This document shows positions 62,487-64,000 of a stretch of DNA of 64,000 nt, piece by piece. The notes beneath the pieces are model-generated. The model was given only the letters and a program-made list of their open reading frames with translations, had not been told where the DNA came from and searched no databases. The stretch is taken from positions 136,241,077-136,305,076 of the forward strand of contig NC_134365.1 in assembly GCF_035582795.1 (NCBI RefSeq), given 5' to 3'. The position numbers and the translations under genes were made by a program. Position 1 is the stretch's first letter; every line of letters starts with the position of its first letter. The stretch comes from Mycteria americana. Its lineage: Eukaryota; Chordata; Aves; Ciconiiformes; Ciconiidae.

Positions 62487-64000
62487 CTGAACAGAGAAAT
62501 AGCAAACAATGTATATTGAGCTCTGCCAAAAATCACATCTTTCAGTTGTCTGCTTCCTCTCTACCTCTTTTACAGAAACAAGACAGTGAAGACACAGTTG
62601 TACTTTATGTATGACAGAAAAAAAAGCATACTTTTTTTACAGTTTGGAAAGCTGTTGTTTTGTGATACTTGCAAGGTAATATTCCTTGTAAAATGAGACC
62701 ATCGTCAGAACTTGGGTAAGTTGTTATTAGATTTGATAACATTTCTATCTGTAGGGAGTCACAAGTGCAATCGATATTTAAAAACAGGAAATAGAATAAA
62801 AGGTTGGAATACTGCTATTAAAGACAGAAAATACTACAGTTTACACTTTGTCTTCACCTAGACCTTAAAAAAATTAGTACCCATCCTGAAAAAAATTACT
62901 TTGGATTTTAATATAACTAAGTATAAGAGATTACTCACTAAAAATGAAAGGATCAAAATCAGATATATATTTTTCAAACAGAAATACTGTGGTTTTGAAA
63001 ATAGGTTATACATAACTAGAACATTCATTTATTAGAATTATGAATATCACCAGAAATACCTGCACTGGATTAAAAATTGATCAGACACTAGTTGCAGCAT
63101 TACTGCAGCATCACACTATACTATTTATCAAAACTGAATCTGTTAAGTTTTTGTTCCAGCTGTCGTACAAAAGTACATGCGAATAACCTTTGTATTAAGT
63201 CAGTACTTAAGAATTGCATAAATATGAATTTACCTTTTTCATAGTAACTTTTTCTTTCAATAGATTTTAGATATACTATTATCTATGTATTATTTAAATA
63301 TAGTATCATTTTTCCAATGCAATAATTAAGTCTGTGAACTAAAATATATTTGTTTCATAGATATAATTAAAGAGGAAGAAACCTCTAGTTTATAATAAGG
63401 AATTGAATGCAACCCTAGACCTACAGTTTCCTTAGCGCATGACTTATGGAAAGCGATTCTTCCTTGGAACTGCTGTTTCATTATGTATAAAAAAGAAGGA
63501 TAATCCATGTCCAATTTTAGGAGTGTTTTAAGGATTAACAAAAGCAATTCAGGATTGAGGATTCTTAAGGATTCTCTGTTGCGTGTGCTACAAAACCTTA
63601 CACTCAAAAGCACTGCTCAAAACAGTACAAGCTTTAATATTGTTCACAGGTTTTAATATTGCAATGGGACACTTGCAAGGATTGGCAGATTTTAACATGT
63701 CTAAATCAGGTCATCAGCCAACTGATCAACCTGAAGAGGATCAGAGGGAGATTTGCGACTCTACTTAAGGTTATTAGGTGACTCATAATCGAATTTTAGC
63801 TGACTGGAACTTCTTAAGGTTCAGGGGAGCCCCACAAGCCTCCTAACACTTGCAGGACAGTAATTAGCTTCTTATCATCCTTGGCTTTTTCAAAAGGATT
63901 ACCCAGGTTTAGCCACAAGGCAGCTGCTCATCAATCACCATCTTTTGTGTACCATAATAGAACAATACCTCTGTGTGTGTGTGTGTATACACACACACAC
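62487..64000 (-). other. CDKL5: CDKL5 intron (partial)
   Basis: A/T-rich intron sequence running off the window. No exon was recognised. It ends in a TG/CA microsatellite. Confidence 0.8.
63972..64000. repeat. (TG)n-TA-(CA)n palindromic microsatellite, cut by the window edge
   Basis: A TG run passes through TATA into a CA run, making a perfect inverted repeat. Such runs can form Z-DNA or a hairpin. It continues past the window end. Confidence 0.9.

Noticed and set aside
1-64000. Searched for endogenous retrovirus or LTR elements, Polinton-like genes, CRISPR arrays, operons and toxin genes
   Set aside because: No paired long terminal repeats, gag/pol/env-type frames, spaced direct-repeat arrays or bacterial-type gene clusters were seen; the only mobile DNA I can support is CR1.

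Overview
The window looks like bird nuclear DNA. It holds parts of three vertebrate genes in an order known from human Xp22.13, with introns of a few kb. The interspersed repeats I recognise are all CR1 LINE remnants, few in number and ending in the 8-bp 3' repeat typical of birds. I cannot name the species. No prokaryotic, viral or retroviral system was seen.

Layout. At the left, on the minus strand, is the first coding exon of PPEF1 (2650-2692); the rest of that gene runs off the left edge. Its promoter is probably the CpG-rich block near 12.9-13.2 kb. A second GC-rich block near 14.2-14.5 kb carries an intact tRNA-Val(UAC) gene (14446-14518). RS1 (retinoschisin) is complete on the plus strand: six coding exons from 20933 to 36039 give 675 nt, or 224 codons, the same total as the human gene, followed by an AATAAA at 36181. 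At the right, on the minus strand and converging on RS1, are the last four coding exons of CDKL5 (62363-62486, 54223-54325, 49123-49242, 47435-47821). They are followed by a 3' UTR of about 6.9 kb that appears to end at an AATAAA near 40527.

Repeats are CR1 pieces at 18850-19421 (minus; pol C-terminus still open to its stop), 23629-23742 (plus), 31927-32192 (minus) and an old fragment near 30275-30400. Others are a 52-bp tandem duplication at 2251-2354 and several microsatellites.

The genes do not form a shared pathway. RS1 is a secreted retinal adhesion protein, CDKL5 a neuronal Ser/Thr kinase and PPEF1 a calcium-linked Ser/Thr phosphatase; they are neighbours by ancient linkage. The observations most worth following are the recovery of all RS1 exons with conserved lengths, the absence in CDKL5 of the internal splice donor that humans use for the 115-kDa isoform, the very G-rich 143-nt RS1 intron 4, and the recent 52-bp duplication in PPEF1. 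I found no convincing novel system.
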